Notes: a model not told the origin generated them from the sequence alone. Shown: positions 19,871-31,900, counted from the stretch's first letter. The stretch: DNA of 64,000 bases from Tretioscincus oriximinensis (GCA_022410635.1 JAJVDF010000168.1:86631-150630), one strand, 5' to 3'. Numbers and translations: made by a program.

Positions 19871-20180
19871 AGAAGAAGAAGAAGAACTTGGTTCTTATAC
19901 CCCGCTTTTCTCACCTTTAAAAGGGACTCAAAGCGGCTTACAAGGGTATTTTGCCCGAAGGCTTACATTCTATCTTCCCCACCAGGCTATGGTGGTTCCC
20001 ATGTATCTACTTGCAGTCAGTTGCAATTTCTTGCAATTCATGCTTTCGAATAGCTGGGTTGGCTAGAGCTACAGGCTACTGGAAGGTGCTCAACCCTCCT
20101 CACGTCCGACACAGGGCTTCGAAACCCGATCTCCAGCTGAGAGATGGATTCTTTAAGAACTGAGCTATCCGTTAGGTGGG
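19871..20180 (-). mobile_element. tRNA-derived SINE with RTE/BovB-like tail
   Basis: On the minus strand it starts with 'ggatagctcagttctt' (A-box) and 'gggtttcgaagccctgt' (B-box), has the 'ctattcgaaagcatgaattg' core and the 'gtggttcccatgtatctact' block (plus-strand reading), and ends 'gcggggtataagaaccaag' plus (TTC)n at 19,871. It is nearly full length (about 310 bp). Confidence 0.9.
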
Positions 20181-21183
20181 TGGCAAATGCGTTTTTAAAG
20201 AAATGGTGAAGCAAACCTTGTCNTGAGCATGTGCTCCCAATCTCCACTGGGTTCTCCTTTAAGTTATAATGCAGAGAAAAAAAGAATGGCAAAGCTACAA
20301 TTTATTCAGTTGCAGTTCATATTCTTGGGCCACCGCCACACGAGGTTTTCCTACAGTGATGGTAGTTACATCATGAAGATGCCCCACATGCCTTAAGAAT
20401 TTCTGTAAGCTTCATGGTCTAGCATTATCCTGATAATAGATTCTTTCAGACAACATTGTGAAATTCCCCATAACCCCATTAAAAACACCTTTATGTGTCA
20501 CTCAGTAAGGGAGAAGATAGGAAACCGAATCCAATCATGGGAAGGTGCACTGAGAGGAGAGAGGGAGAGCTGGTAAATACTTGGACGTGCAACGTGACAT
20601 GATCACAGTCCACTGTATGGGAACACACTTTTCTCATCAGTTCATGTGCTCTGATATGGAAGTATTAAAGGAAGGATGTAACGATGGATTATTCCAGATT
20701 TTAAACCAATTGCAACTTTTAACGCATTGTCTGCAGGTGGCCTTAAATAATGCATGGATATTCTCAAATAAAATAGTTCAGAATGACCGTCCACCTGACT
20801 TGATCAATGACTTGGTTATAGTATAAAGAACCTTCCTTTTCATCTTTCCTTTCCTTTGCTNGACTTTCTACAGGACTAACACGGCTATTTCTCTGAAATT
20901 GACTTCCTTTTCATTTTTTCTTGCCACCAAACCTGTGCTTCAACCCCCTTTGGTCCACTTTTTAATCCACATTTCTTGCTGCTGTTTAGATTGGACAGCT
21001 TCTGAAAAGATTTGGAGAAAAATGACGATAGACATGGTTATAAGTAGGTGTAAACTGCTGGTTCCTAAATTTCAGCTGATTGTGTGTGAGAGAATTTCTT
21101 GCAGGAAAAATCTGCCGCACAGTGGAATAGCCAATCTATTGAGATTATGGTCATTTAAACAGCTATCAGGCTTAATCCATTTT
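20181..21183. other. No gene seen; unique sequence plus remnant of repeat 'Y'
   Basis: 20,862-20,900 ('ggactaacacggctatttct') is the 3' end of an old interspersed repeat also found at 21,800, 31,818, 41,885, 51,160 and 60,940. The remainder holds no supported feature. Confidence 0.45.
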
Positions 21184-21530
21184 AATAAATATGGAATGCC
21201 TTGATCTGGATTAGTTGGTGCAATCTGCATACGCATTAGGTGGACTGGACCACATAATAAGTGAAACAATGTATGTCAAAATGCAGTCATGAGTTCTCTT
21301 TATGTAATGTAAACCTCTGGGGTGCAATTTGTCCACTTTCCTATCAATCAAATGTAGGCGGGATCTCTAACTACTGTGTTTGAGTAGTAACCAGCTAGTT
21401 CTTCATTGGCCTCAGAGCTGAAGCAACAGGCAGTATTCCCTAGGAGAGGCTACAAAGGGAATTTAAAGGTGAGTTTTCTGTACTACCCAAATGGTGCATG
21501 TCTCTTTAGCTACACTCATTAACATATGAA
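21184..21530 (+). repeat. Unassigned interspersed repeat 'Z'
   Basis: It runs parallel to 42,482-42,790 with conserved words in the same order: 'aataaat', 'tctggattag', 'gcattaggtgga/gcattaagctga', 'cctatcaatcaaa', 'accagctagttc/ccaactagctc', 'gaagcaacaggcagtattcc', 'aaggtgagttttctg', 'atggtgcatgtctct'. The family is not recognised. Confidence 0.65.
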
Positions 21531-21799
21531 TCTGGTCCATGTGCATAGTTGGACCCTTTAATCTGGATAAAGAGATGATGGTAAAGATGTAGACCTGATT
21601 AAATGGTCTGATTAGTGGCCTACAGACCACTAACCAGACCACTAGTTCAGAGTGCTCTTAGCACATATTTATTCCTGGTTAGCACTAATCTTATGCAAGC
21701 AATGTGGACCAGTGAATTCCTTAAACTGGATTAAGGAGGCTGTGCATAAAGAGCTTATGGAAACTCCTTAGCTAAACTGGACCAATAGGTTAGTTGTTG

Positions 21800-21916
21800 G
21801 ATTAGATGCCAGCTGAAGAAGTAGCCTTGTTTATGAAAACTCATGTCATCTACCTTTATCTTGTAAGGCTGTACTGTAATTTTTCTGGATCTAGACTAAC
21901 ATAGCTCTTTCTTTCT
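21800..21916 (+). repeat. Old interspersed repeat 'Y'
   Basis: 'gctgaagaagtagcc', 'gaaaactcatgtcatctacc' and 'tctagactaacatagctctt' match a widespread amniote repeat with the signature 'aagcttatgc...ttagtctctaaggtgctacaag...gactaacatggct'. I do not assign a family name. Confidence 0.6.
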
Positions 21917-22959
21917 CATTCTCTCTTTATCTGTTGGGAGCCTGTGAGAAGGGCGAGATATGTGTTTTTGACTTGGCAATAGGTTTCCTTTTAAAATAGT
22001 TTGTCCACCACAAAACAGGTTGATGACCTATGGTTTGATTCAGTAGGCCTCTACAATGTTCTCACATTCCTATGAGGAATGTGCTTGAAATGAAATGATT
22101 CAGTTCAAACTGAATCAAATTAGCTTTGATTTGCTCCAGTTTTTAAGTACTTTTTCAGTTCACATACAAGCCAAGGGAGCCACAGTAAACTCTTGGTTTG
22201 CTATGATCTACTTGACCTGCTAGATCATCTTTCAGCTCCTATTTAAAATGGATTTATCAAACAACAGAGAGGAGTTCTGCTCTTTTCCAAATATTTCTTC
22301 AGTTTCATTCTTATTGTATCCAATGATATTGGAACATTCTGCTCCCCCAAAACATGTTTGATTTCCATCTGTAGATACTGGCATTTTGTGATCTCTATTT
22401 TTCCTATGTGATACTCCAGTGTATTCCCTGGGATAACCAAACTGTTGTTGTGGTTGTTGTAATCATTACCATTATTATTTGTTTCACATACACCTTGCTC
22501 ATAAATCTCTCGGGGAAAAGACAATTAGTACAGAATTCTCTAAAAACAGACACTAAAACCACTGTGAAACTACAATACAATTAAATATCAAGCGCTCATT
22601 ATTATTAAAAGCTTTCCCGATAGTACTACTCAATAGGAGAGCACGGACAACCCAAGAATATTTAATGAGAAGAAGCAACCTCAAATTATCAAATGATGCA
22701 CTTGTGGCATCTAGAGATGGTTTTCTCTTGGTTACCTTAACGAACAGGGCAGAAGAGTTTTGAGGTCAGATGTACTCTTAAGCAAATTGAGAGGAAGCCA
22801 TTTTGGGGCTTGTATGATAGCATCCAGCACTTTGCATAAAGAAAGAAAAATGAGATACAAACTGAGGAACATTTCAGTTTCTGCCCACTTGATTTGCCAG
22901 TCACAATGAGATTTCCACCATAATACCACCAGGTAGAATTGTGATTTTCTGATTCTAGG
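21917..22959. other. No gene seen; unique sequence
   Basis: Two minus-strand open stretches (22,243-22,524 and 22,737-23,087) lack recognisable motifs; the second runs into a SINE tail. No exon is supported. Confidence 0.45.
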
Positions 22960-22969
22960 TTCTTTTTGT

Positions 22970-23029
22970 ACTGGGCCTTATTCTGGACTATATCTTTGAA
23001 CAGGGACCTGTCATTGGCATGCTGGTGTA
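22970..23029 (+). repeat. CR1-associated module, left half (split by SINE)
   Basis: 'cagggacctgtcattggcat' 'gctggtgtag' matches 'gggatctgccatccacatgc' 'tagtgtag' at 41,080. The partner continuation 'ctatggtagacttcaactgg' begins at 23,353 after a SINE. Confidence 0.6.
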
Positions 23030-23350
23030 GAAGAAGAAGAAGAAGAAGAAGAAGAAGAACTGGGTTCTTATACCCCGCTTTTCTCACCTTTCAAAGGGAC
23101 TCAAAGCGGCTTACAAGGGTATTTTTGCCCGAAGGCTCACATTCTATCTTCCCCACCAGGCTGTGGTGGTTCCCATGTATCTACTTGTGGTCAGTTGCAA
23201 TTTCTTGCAATTCTTGCTTTCGAATAGCTGGGTTGGCTAGAGCTACAGGCGAGTGGAAGGTGCTCACCTCTCCCCATGTCCCACACAGGGCTTCGAAACG
23301 TGATCTCCCAGCTGAGGGANGGATTCCTTAGCAACTGAGCTATCCGTGCC
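23030..23350 (-). mobile_element. tRNA-derived SINE with RTE/BovB-like tail
   Basis: A minus-strand copy with A-box 'ggatagctcagttgct', B-box-like 'acgtttcgaagccct', the usual core, and a tail ending 'gcggggtataagaacccag' and nine TTC triplets. The long triplet tail suggests it is among the younger copies. It is inserted into the module listed at 22,970. Confidence 0.9.
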
Positions 23351-23404
23351 TGCTATGGTAGACTTCAACTGGGGCTTGTCATAGTCTGCTCTGGCTCACA
23401 ACCT

Positions 23405-23640
23405 ATGGAACTCATGGAAGCCAAGAGTATCAATATCTATTAGGATGGATGTCTTGATCCTGCTTCTGAGATGGAGCGACAGACAGCATTCCTGGAAGAA
23501 CATTTGCAAAGTGGTGAGAACAGGTAAAAGTGTTGCTTTCATGTGCTTGAGATGCTCAGGTACAATTGGTGGGCCACTGTGTCTCCACTGAGTAGGATTT
23601 CTCTTATGTTCTTTTGCACTGAAGGATCTGTGTGAACCCC
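23405..23640 (+). mobile_element. CR1-clade LINE 3' end
   Basis: Plus strand: 'gatcctgcttctgagatgga', 'ggtacaattggtgggccact' and 'ctcttatgttcttttgcact' run in CR1 order to the 3' end. Coding remnants are degraded. Confidence 0.75.
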
Positions 23641-23929
23641 TTTGCATTGGAACTCATTTTGAATTGAACAATGATGTTCTAAAGTTTGGAGTTTGAGCAC
23701 CCTGCTTGATGGAAACCAGAGTTTGAATTTGAAAGGGACAAAGGAATGTTCAAATGAACTTAGCAAATGTCCAATCTCAGTGCGAAAGAGTTTGAATTGA
23801 ACAAGACACTATGTCTACCCGAAGAAAAAGTTTGGATTCCCAAGTTACAATTGTGTGCACCTGCAATTTAAACATAACCTCCGGCATGCAAAATTCCTTC
23901 TATTATTGCTCTTGGTCGGGATGGAGCAA

Positions 23930-24101
23930 TAGGTCGTGCTAATGAAATGCCATTTGCAGGGAGTCATGAACAGGTGCATAGTTTGCTTTCCTCTGTTCGA
24001 ACTGCCCAGGTGCCTTTGTTGGGCCTCTATGTGAGACAGAATGCTGGGCTAGATGGGCTCCGGCCCGATCCAGTATGGCTCTTCTTATGTTCTTTTGTTC
24101 T
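23930..24101 (+). mobile_element. CR1-clade LINE 3' end, young-looking
   Basis: Plus-strand 3' UTR: 'gcatttgcagggagtcatgaa'-like, 'gaatgctgggctagatgggc', 'cgatccagtatggctcttct' and terminal 'tatgttcttttgttctta'. It gives the sense-strand form of the 3' end seen inverted elsewhere. Confidence 0.85.
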
Positions 24102-24712
24102 TATAGTCAGGTTCTGACTGCTGAATACTTACCCATACTCTTTTGTCATGCATTACTCTTTTGAAAGTCTAGGGTAGTATTCTTTTAGCTTTTGCACTGC
24201 TACCATAGTCCTTTAATTGGAGGATTGGATATTTTATTGGAAATATTTTAACAGAATATACAGTTATTTTATCCATGTCTAACATGGATTAAAACTAGCA
24301 GGCTATTTTTGCGAATCAGTAAGAGAGTGTATTGTCCACAGAGGAAGACTGATTACGATATGTTGAAACACAACAAACCTTCTGCTGCATGTGCAAGATC
24401 TGAAATCCTCCACAATTTCCTTTTATGGGACTTTTTTGGACTTTCTGCATGAACACTTGGTTTTTCTGGACTTGGTTATTAAGATAATTGAGTGGCAGAA
24501 GCTTTATAAACTGACTTTTGTGTCTATTTAAGATTTTTATATCTATGTGACATGTTTACTTTATATTCATACAGTTAAATCTTAGTATTTTACTTTTTGT
24601 GGTATAGATATATAGCCTCAGGGCTTTTTTGGACTGCTTATTTGAGGGAATTGTTGTTGTTTTTCTGGTTTGTTTGTATTCCTGGTTTTGGGGTTGAAAT
24701 TGTTGTGTTTTC
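24102..24712. other. No gene seen; unique AT-rich sequence
   Basis: No exon or recognised repeat. Confidence 0.45.
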
Positions 24713-24915
24713 TGTAGTGATTAGAATGTCAGACCATTATCTGGAAGTCTCTCCGTTCAATTCTGTGCTCCTCCCCAAAAGCCATCTGGGTGATCCTGGA
24801 CTAATTGCAGTTCTTTGGAGCTCTTTCAGCCCCACCTACTTCTCAAGGTGTCTGTTGTGAAGAGAAGAACAGAAGGTTATGAAAGCTGCTTTGATTCTCT
24901 TCGGTTTGAGAAAAG
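24713..24915 (+). mobile_element. Sauria SINE with BovB-like tail, old copy
   Basis: Head 'tagtgattagaatgtcagac' and B-box-like 'cgttcaattctgtgctcctc' are followed by 'gggtgatcctggactaattg', 'tttcagccccacctacttct' and 'ggtgtctgttgtgaagagaa'. It ends 'gaaagctgctttgattctct' 'tcggtttgagaaaag', the usual BovB-like tail. This is the standard tail, unlike 9306 and 17,546. Confidence 0.8.
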
Positions 24916-26059
24916 AAGTAGACTTGTTTTGAAATTATTGATTGGAAATACTTCCGTTTTTCCTCGGTATCCCATAAAAACCCTAAACAAGCCTACAAAT
25001 GTGTATATGTTCCCCTTCAAAAAATGTAAGAAAATCACTGCCTGAGTGAGAAAGAGTTAAGTTGGGTTGACTTACAAGGCTTCTGANCTAATCCCAACCT
25101 GCTACCACTGCTGCCCGTTAAGATCTCTGGAAAACTAGGCCGGTGACGTCCAATGAATAACGAGTTCATTTTGTGGCAAAAGGGTTGCTCTGAAGGCTAT
25201 GAAGATATCTGGATGAATTTCCCCTGTCCCCTGCATTTGCAATGGGATCCAGAGCCCCCAAAGTGACCGCAACACTCTCTTAAAAAACTGCTTCTTTACT
25301 GAATATCTAAATATCATGGCAATTACCCTCCACTTCGCTTGGCCCATAGGATTTTCCAAACTGGTTGCCCAAAGGGTCAGTGAAAGTGGCAAAGGTCTGC
25401 TGAGGCCAACAGATCTCTTATTAGAGACATAGGTGGATCAGAGAACAGCCTGCACTTCAGCAGCACTTTTAATCTTTTGGCCTTTAAGCAGCCCAGCATC
25501 AAAAGTTCACATCAGGATAGTAGCATTAGCAAAGGCGAGTTTACAAATCCCGCTTCCCTCCTGCCCCCCGTGGCACATTTCTGTCCCTGTACAAAGCAGT
25601 GATAGGCTGGTCCAGAGCAGATGCAAATGCTCCTATTGCGCTTGTGTCACGTTCTCAGCCCCCCTCCCTGACCGCCCCCCCCCCCGGCTTCTTAGAGAAT
25701 GATTATGACCGATAATGCAAGATGCCATGTCCTTTAATCATATCACTTACAATTTGGCTGGACGGCAGCAAGAAGATTTGAGAGGAGAAGATCACAGCTG
25801 TCCTGGGAGAGGAGGGAAGGAGTGGAAATAAATTAAATAAGGCGATTTAAATGTCAGAGGAAGGGACGGTAGGAGGTGAAAAAAGCAGGAGGAGAACAGG
25901 ATAAAGNGTTGGCTTTTGCAAACTTGGAAAGTAGCTTGCAGGTCAATTCTTCTTGCTTTGTCAGTTTTCCTAATATGTCTCAGCTCATGAGTCTACTATT
26001 TTTAACCAGCAAGAAATCAAAACCAAAATGTTTCTGCTTGTGAATGTTTCAGAGATGTT
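24916..26059. other. No gene seen; candidate conserved block
   Basis: 25,080-25,430 may be a heavily decayed LINE piece ('gcccgttaagatctctggaa') but I cannot assign it. 25,480-25,760 is repeat-free, moderately GC-rich sequence that could be a conserved regulatory element; 25,674-25,686 is a C-run. Confidence 0.4.
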
Positions 26060-26185
26060 GGTTTATAATTCTCCTTCCCTTCTCTTCCCTATCTCCATCC
26101 TTCCCCTCCCTTTCTATTCTTCCCTCCCTCCATGTCTTTCTCCCCTCCCTTTCTCCCTCTCTCCTCCCCCCTCCCTCACTTATTG
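26060..26185. repeat. Polypyrimidine (CT-rich) tract
   Basis: Almost all C and T over about 120 bp on the plus strand, producing meaningless Ser/Pro/Leu-rich open frames. Confidence 0.85.
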
Positions 26186-28802
26186 TAAGTACTAGGAAGT
26201 CAGTTAATCATACATATAAACCACAAAGTGAAGTGGGCAGATACTTGGCTGGCTTCCTGGGATTTGCAACAGCAATGATAATGGAAAGGAACTAGCAGAC
26301 AGAGGTTAACAACCTATCATTGCTTCTCACATCTGGCAAAGGTGGTAAGAGGCAATCTGAAATGTTCTGGTGTCAANCAATCAATCAATCAATCTCCATT
26401 GGTTCTGCATGCCTTTGGAGGTCCAGGGAATTGCCCTCTGCTTCCATATCTCTATTTTCAGATCTAGTAGGAGCCTTGAGGATTGTACCAGCTCTTTCCC
26501 CAATATAATCACAGACAGGAGCCAACAGTTGCAGTGTTCAATGGGTATTTATTGGGTTCATTGATATCCTTTCGTACTATTCCATGACACCTCCTGATCC
26601 AAAATGTAGAGCAGATTCACATGTGCATGGTCATGACTACAAAAACACAAATATTCAGACAATGAAATATTCACCTTCGTATCTTCTTTGCTTTTCTTTC
26701 AAAGCCTTTCTGCTGGGGTATGTTGGTGTCACTTCAGCTCAAAAACCAATGCAGAGTTAGCTTGGCTCTGGCTGCATTTCATCACCCAATACCCACCTCC
26801 AATCTTTGTCTGCCCAATTCCCATCTCCATCTGTGGTCCTGTCCCCAGTGAGCCTTTTTCTGGGTTAGATCTCAGTACAGAGCTTGGCCATCCCATGGCA
26901 ATGTGGACTATGGCAGGCCCCATGTAGATGGCAGAATCCTATTCTGAGATATATCCACGAATATGGCTGCCTCCATACAAAAGGCTATAGGCCACATTTT
27001 GCAGGGACAGTGGACTACAAGCAACACATACACACCCCGACCTGCATCTACCTGCTTTCTTGCGCACCACTGCTAGAGACCTCCTTGTGAGGAACACAGT
27101 GCTGCTGTGTCAACAGCCTGGACATGCTCCTGGTGTTCACATGAGACCTGGCAGCCACCACGCATGAGCTCCATCATTGGCGGCTAGGTGCCTGGTCCCA
27201 TGTGACTTTGTACACATTCTCACCTCAGATGTGAACCATGTGTGGTTTCTCCTTTGTGGACTTCCAAGCTACAAGCCACAAACAGCAGTGAGACATGTTT
27301 CCTGGCGGGCACCGCTACTGGATCACCCTTTTTTTGCTCTGAAAATATGTGGAATAACAGGGCTTTTCAGCACCATCAGCAATGATGAGCTGCGATCCAG
27401 TCTGGTGGAGCTGTCTCCAGGTTGGTTCTGTCTGGGTAAGTATCTGCTGTGTGGATGCAGCCTAAGACTCGTTGAGGACAGGACCTTTGCATGCATAAAC
27501 TGAAACAGGCAAACAACAACAACAACCCATCAGAGATGAACATAATTAAAAAGAGCCCTTTGATAGTTGAGCTCAGTCATTTTTATGACGGCATATGCCA
27601 TTTCATGGTGCAGTGGCAAACCCACATGATAGTAGATGCATTGACCACATGCCATAACCCACATCAGCTCAGCCTTGGTCCAAGTGATTCACGACTGATA
27701 ATAGATCCATGCTGTTAACAGGATAAAGATGCCCAAACCCACAACCTTGGCATCCTTCCTGTTTTGTGGCATATTGTAAGTTGGCAAGCACATTGAAAGC
27801 CCATGAAAGCATTCTGATGCTTTGTTGTTATTGTTCTTCACAGGAGCAGAGCAACGTAATCAGCAGAAAGAGAGGATTTCAGTTTCAAAGTAAATAAGAG
27901 CTTAAGACCCTCTTCCTATCATTTTTTTAAAAAACAAACACATAGATTAAACACAAAAGCACAACCTTTCATCCTTGAAAACTCCCATTCATAGAGACAA
28001 AGGTGCTGAGATTTTGTCTTTCTGAAAGCACAAAATAAATAAAAAACACACCAGATACCATGCATATTTGCAAAAAAGAAAGGAAACCAACAACAAAAAA
28101 TATCGAATCCTATATTGAAGGTCAAATTGAACTGCTCAAATATAATCGCTAAAAGGGAAGGCTCCTTTGACATGACGTCACTGGTCCTTTGATAATCCTA
28201 CACTTCACCTTGAGCAGCTGCAGGGCACTTTCATGAAAGGTAAGGGAGCAAAAGGTAGGCAGTGCACTATCAGGCCTGAGTTCAGTGGCCTTGATAGCTT
28301 TCACTGGGCAAGGTAGATACACCAGCAAGAGAAACAGCCAAAGATCTCATAAAAATGATTTGAAATTAATACATGCTTGAGAATGACTTGTCAGCTTTTT
28401 CGAGCACGGAGAATATTGCCTAAAAGTATATCCATGCATCTCCTCGGGCTCCTGTTTTATGAAATATTTATCAATGGTGGTTTCTTTTCAGCTTGAAAGC
28501 CAGTTGCAGATAAACAGAGCAAGTATTGATACAGAATCTGGCTTTGAAGTCCACAAAGGAGAAATCACACAGTAATTAAATATTGAATCCAGGCTGCTAT
28601 CAAAGCCTCTACTTTGACATGTTACGTCGGAGGGCTGTGTATGATGTTGCACCTTAGGGCAGAGCAGAGAAGCCTGGATAAGGATTTGCTTTGCTTGCAT
28701 GCGATTTGGAGACACTTCTATTCAAATATGGTAAAGCCATCCCTAGATGGTAGGGCTTTGGTCTTGATAGGAGAGGAAGGATTTTTTTGGAAAAATGAAT
28801 AC
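26186..28802. other. No gene seen; unique sequence with small repeats
   Basis: 26,377-26,395 is a short AATC repeat. 26,900-26,966 is a remnant of the CR1-associated module with 'ttctgagatatatccacgaa'. A 108-codon open frame at 27,177-27,503 has no recognisable motif and no support as an exon. Confidence 0.45.
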
Positions 28803-28810
28803 ACGAGTAA

Positions 28811-29021
28811 TAGGCTGACCAGATGACCCCGGGGGGGGGGGGGGGCTGAAAACCCAGTTTTGTGGTGCCTCCCGATTTTTCCTGAGGNAAACAAAATTAA
28901 AGAAAAGAAACTTTTTTCGAAAAAAAGTCTTTTTTTGAAAAAAAAATCCTCAGTAAAAACTGCGAGGCACTCCAAAACTCGGTTTCTACTCTCCCCCCAA
29001 AAAGGGTCATCTGGTCAGCCT
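28811..29021. mobile_element. hAT-like MITE with 8-bp target duplication
   Basis: It is bounded by 8-bp ACGAGTAA at 28,803-28,810 and 29,022-29,029. The ends are TAGGCTGACCAGATGACCC and its inverted partner, with homology continuing inward ('gttttgtggtgcctcccgat' against 'cgagttttggagtgcctcgc' on the other strand). The 8-bp duplication fits the hAT superfamily. At 211 bp with no coding capacity it is non-autonomous. A G-run lies near 28,831-28,845 and a T/A-rich hairpin in the centre. Confidence 0.85.
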
Positions 29022-29189
29022 ACGAGTAAGAATATATATAAAACATATTTATCTTTTATATCTTCTATCTGCCTGATTGCGTTAATGTGGTCGGGTGAAA
29101 ACATGTCATGTGATATGTGTAGAAGTTTTTTTTTAAAGAAGTCTTTGTAGACATCCCTCTCTGGATGAAGAAATTGCTTTTCCTTCCCT

Positions 29190-29556
29190 ACTTTCAGCTA
29201 ATGTTTTAAAATGCTATCAGGCCCTAAAGAACGTGCCCCCCCAAAATCTAAGGGAACACCTTCTTTAGGATCTGCAAGGGAGGCCACCAGAGGCAAAAGA
29301 GGTGAGAACCCAGGATTTGGCCTTCTCTGTGGCAACCCCCAGACTATCGAACAGTCTCCCCCATGTGGTGCATCAGTCACCATCTCTATGCATTGAGGAA
29401 ATGCTTGAAGATGTACCTCTTTCACCTAGTCTTTGGCTGAAAACACTGCATTCTCTTNCATACTTTTTAATAGGTTAATTTGGTTTATATTATTTACTGC
29501 CCTGAAACATTTGGGTATAGAGTGGAATACAAGTATAAACAAATAAGTAAATAAGA
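29190..29556 (+). mobile_element. L2-clade LINE 3' end
   Basis: 'caggccctaaagaacgtgcc', 'ggaacaccttctttaggatc', 'ggccttctctgtggcaaccc', 'cgaacagtctcccccatgtg', 'gatgtacctctttcacctag', then 'gccctgaaacatttgggtat' and an AAAT-like tail. Order matches 7972-8417, with a short deletion before 'aggatctgc'. Confidence 0.88.
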
Positions 29557-31307
29557 AAGCCTCAAATACACTATCTGCAGTTTCTTCAGGAATGTTTCCT
29601 GCAAATAAATATGCTTGTGTATAATATTATCTTATTTATTTCCTGGAATATTATCATTGATGCCATACTAGCCTAAAGAAGTGTGAAGTAAACAGGTGTG
29701 TATACACTTTAGAAAAGACAAATAAGCACCAGAATTTAAACTATAGATTCTTTTACATCACTGAAACAAATTATTCCCTGCTGTATGCACACATGTAAAC
29801 AAAAAGAAGTTAACTAATGATGGAACCAAATATGAATAGCAAAATCTTTGTGATGATGTTACAGCACTCCTGGAGTTATTAAATGGGAAATCTCATGACA
29901 GGAGCTTGAAAATCGTGGGCATTTGAATCCGCATGCATGAAAATTTTATGATGTCGCTTCCAGGGTGGGACCAGAAGTGAGGTCACTTTGAGCAGCATTC
30001 CCAGAAACAGAGACTGGGGTGCCCTTTCCAGAAACAGTGACATCATAATGATGTCATTCCATGTGTGATTTTCAATCAGATCACAGTCAGCCATTAATAT
30101 GCTTGATGGTAGTGGTGGATGAAATGTGGGATGTATAATATATACAATAAACCCCGATGGCTAGTGAGAATGGAATCGAAAGCCTGGCTGTTGATTTCCA
30201 GAATAACCGAGACATAGTGTTGTGACTAGTAGTAAACTCTAGTATAACTGTAACCGTAAGTATGCCATCTCTTTCTCACGAGGGCTCTTCTGGAACACAA
30301 TGATCTATGAACCCAACATTACTGGTAGAAATGAATTTGGACCTAATTAATGGTGATTTGCCATTGCTTTGCCTAAATCTGGGCACCGAATGGAGATTAA
30401 ACTTGTGAATCCTTCCAGTCTGTTCCACTAAACTACAGACATGTCCAGATTCCATGGGAGGCTTTATTGACAGATATACAGACAGCAAGTGGTTTGTCAT
30501 TGACTACTTTGGGGACAGGCTAGTCACTTGCTGGGCCTAAGTGAAACCTTAACTATTCCCTATCAGGGATCTCTGACACTTCACTAATTCAATCATAGGT
30601 ATGTCCAGGTGTCCTCTTTTGAGTCTCAGTAGAATTCTATACATTTGCTTCCCATCCGTTGCACATAAGTTACATTTTGAAAAGTATGGAGAAACAGCAA
30701 GAGGGAGAGAGACTATGAACACTTTTCAAATGAAATTATGGCATAGCCTAATGTGTAAATAAGTGGGTAATAAATAATGGGAAGCATCGCCCCTGGCTAT
30801 TGAGCAAAGTTGCTTTAGCAGTAATAATTTCGCATTCACATCTGGTGTTCAGCTGTTACTGAAGCTCCTATCAGAGTGTTTAGTAGTATCTGCTGTAATA
30901 CTTTATTAAGCAGGAAGATTACATCCCCCGGCTTTTACAGTTCAAAAGTTTACCCTGTGATGGGCTATTTTTAGACAACCTCACGTTGCCTCTTTTCTGA
31001 GGAGCAGCAAAAATGAATTAAATACACACATTTACAGTTGCCAATAATACGGAAACACACAAGGCAAAGCAGCTAAATATTCCCTCAGCAGACCATAATT
31101 CTTAGATATTTTTAAAGCAGTCTAAATTGAGTGCAGCTTTAATGGATGGGGGGGGGGGAAGGAAATTTCAGCAGGTATAAATTGCACCCGGTGAAATTTC
31201 CTCTTGTCTGCTTCCATTAAAGCTGAANTTCTCTTTCTCTTTTTAATTAGAAGGTCCCAGTAACAACGCAAACTGACTGGGCATCTCGAGTAGAAGGCAA
31301 ACCTTTC
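29557..31307. other. No gene seen; candidate conserved block at 30.8-31.2 kb
   Basis: 29,880-30,250 contains symmetric 'gtgacatcataatgatgtca' and 'caataaaccccgatggctag', possibly an unrecognised LTR, with no edges found. 30,780-31,250 is repeat-free and could be a conserved noncoding element; it includes a G-run (31,148-31,158). Confidence 0.4.
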
Positions 31308-31817
31308 TTAAGAACATAAGAAGAGCCATACTGGATCAGGCCACAGCCCATCTTGTCTGTCACAGAGGCCCATCAGATGCACCTGGGCAATCCGCACAGA
31401 GGAAAGCAAAATATGCACCTGTTCATGACTCCCTACAAATGGCATTTCAGGAGTCCTGCCTGTTGCTCCATCCCGGAGGCAGCATCCATTCATCCATCCT
31501 TGTACCCATTTATACCCTTGGTGTCCATAAACCTGTCTAGTCCTGCCTTGAAGCTATCCAAGCTGTTAGCTACCACCACCTCTTCAGGAAGCAAATTCCA
31601 CAGGCTGATAACCCTCTGGGTGAAAAAAATACTTTCCTTTATTCTCACTTTTCTGCCCATCAGTTTCAACGAGGGCCCTCTGGTCCTAGTGTTGTGTGAT
31701 AAAACATTTTTTATCTATTCACCCTATCCATCCCATGCATGATTTTGTACGCTTCAATTAGATCACCTCTCAAACNTTGCCTTTTGAGGCTAAAGAGGCC
31801 CAGATGTTGTAGCCTGA
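31308..31817 (-). mobile_element. CR1-clade LINE, RT C-terminus and 3' end
   Basis: The longest CR1 3' piece in the window, minus strand. It reads from 'ggctacaacatctgggcctc' through 'RGDLIETYKIMHGM'-like and 'FFTQRVISLWNLLPEEV' coding blocks to the 3' end 'gtatggctcttcttatgttc' at 31,308. Frameshifts and stops show it is dead. Confidence 0.9.
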
Positions 31818-31900
31818 CTACGAAAGCTTATGCCAACCACTTTTCTCAAGTTAGTCTCAAAGTGCTGCTAGCTCCTTTGCTGGACTCATGTCAATAGAGT
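31818..31900 (+). repeat. Old interspersed repeat 'Y'
   Basis: 'cgaaagcttatgccaaccac' and 'gttagtctcaaagtgctgct' match the repeat seen at 60,940-61,045 and elsewhere. Confidence 0.65.

Noticed and set aside
27177..27503. 108-codon open frame on the plus strand
   Set aside because: No domain, unusual composition for a gene, and length possible by chance in 64 kb.
29880..30250. Possible LTR with AATAAA and symmetric gtgacatcat/atgatgtcac
   Set aside because: Edges and duplication could not be found; left as a remark.
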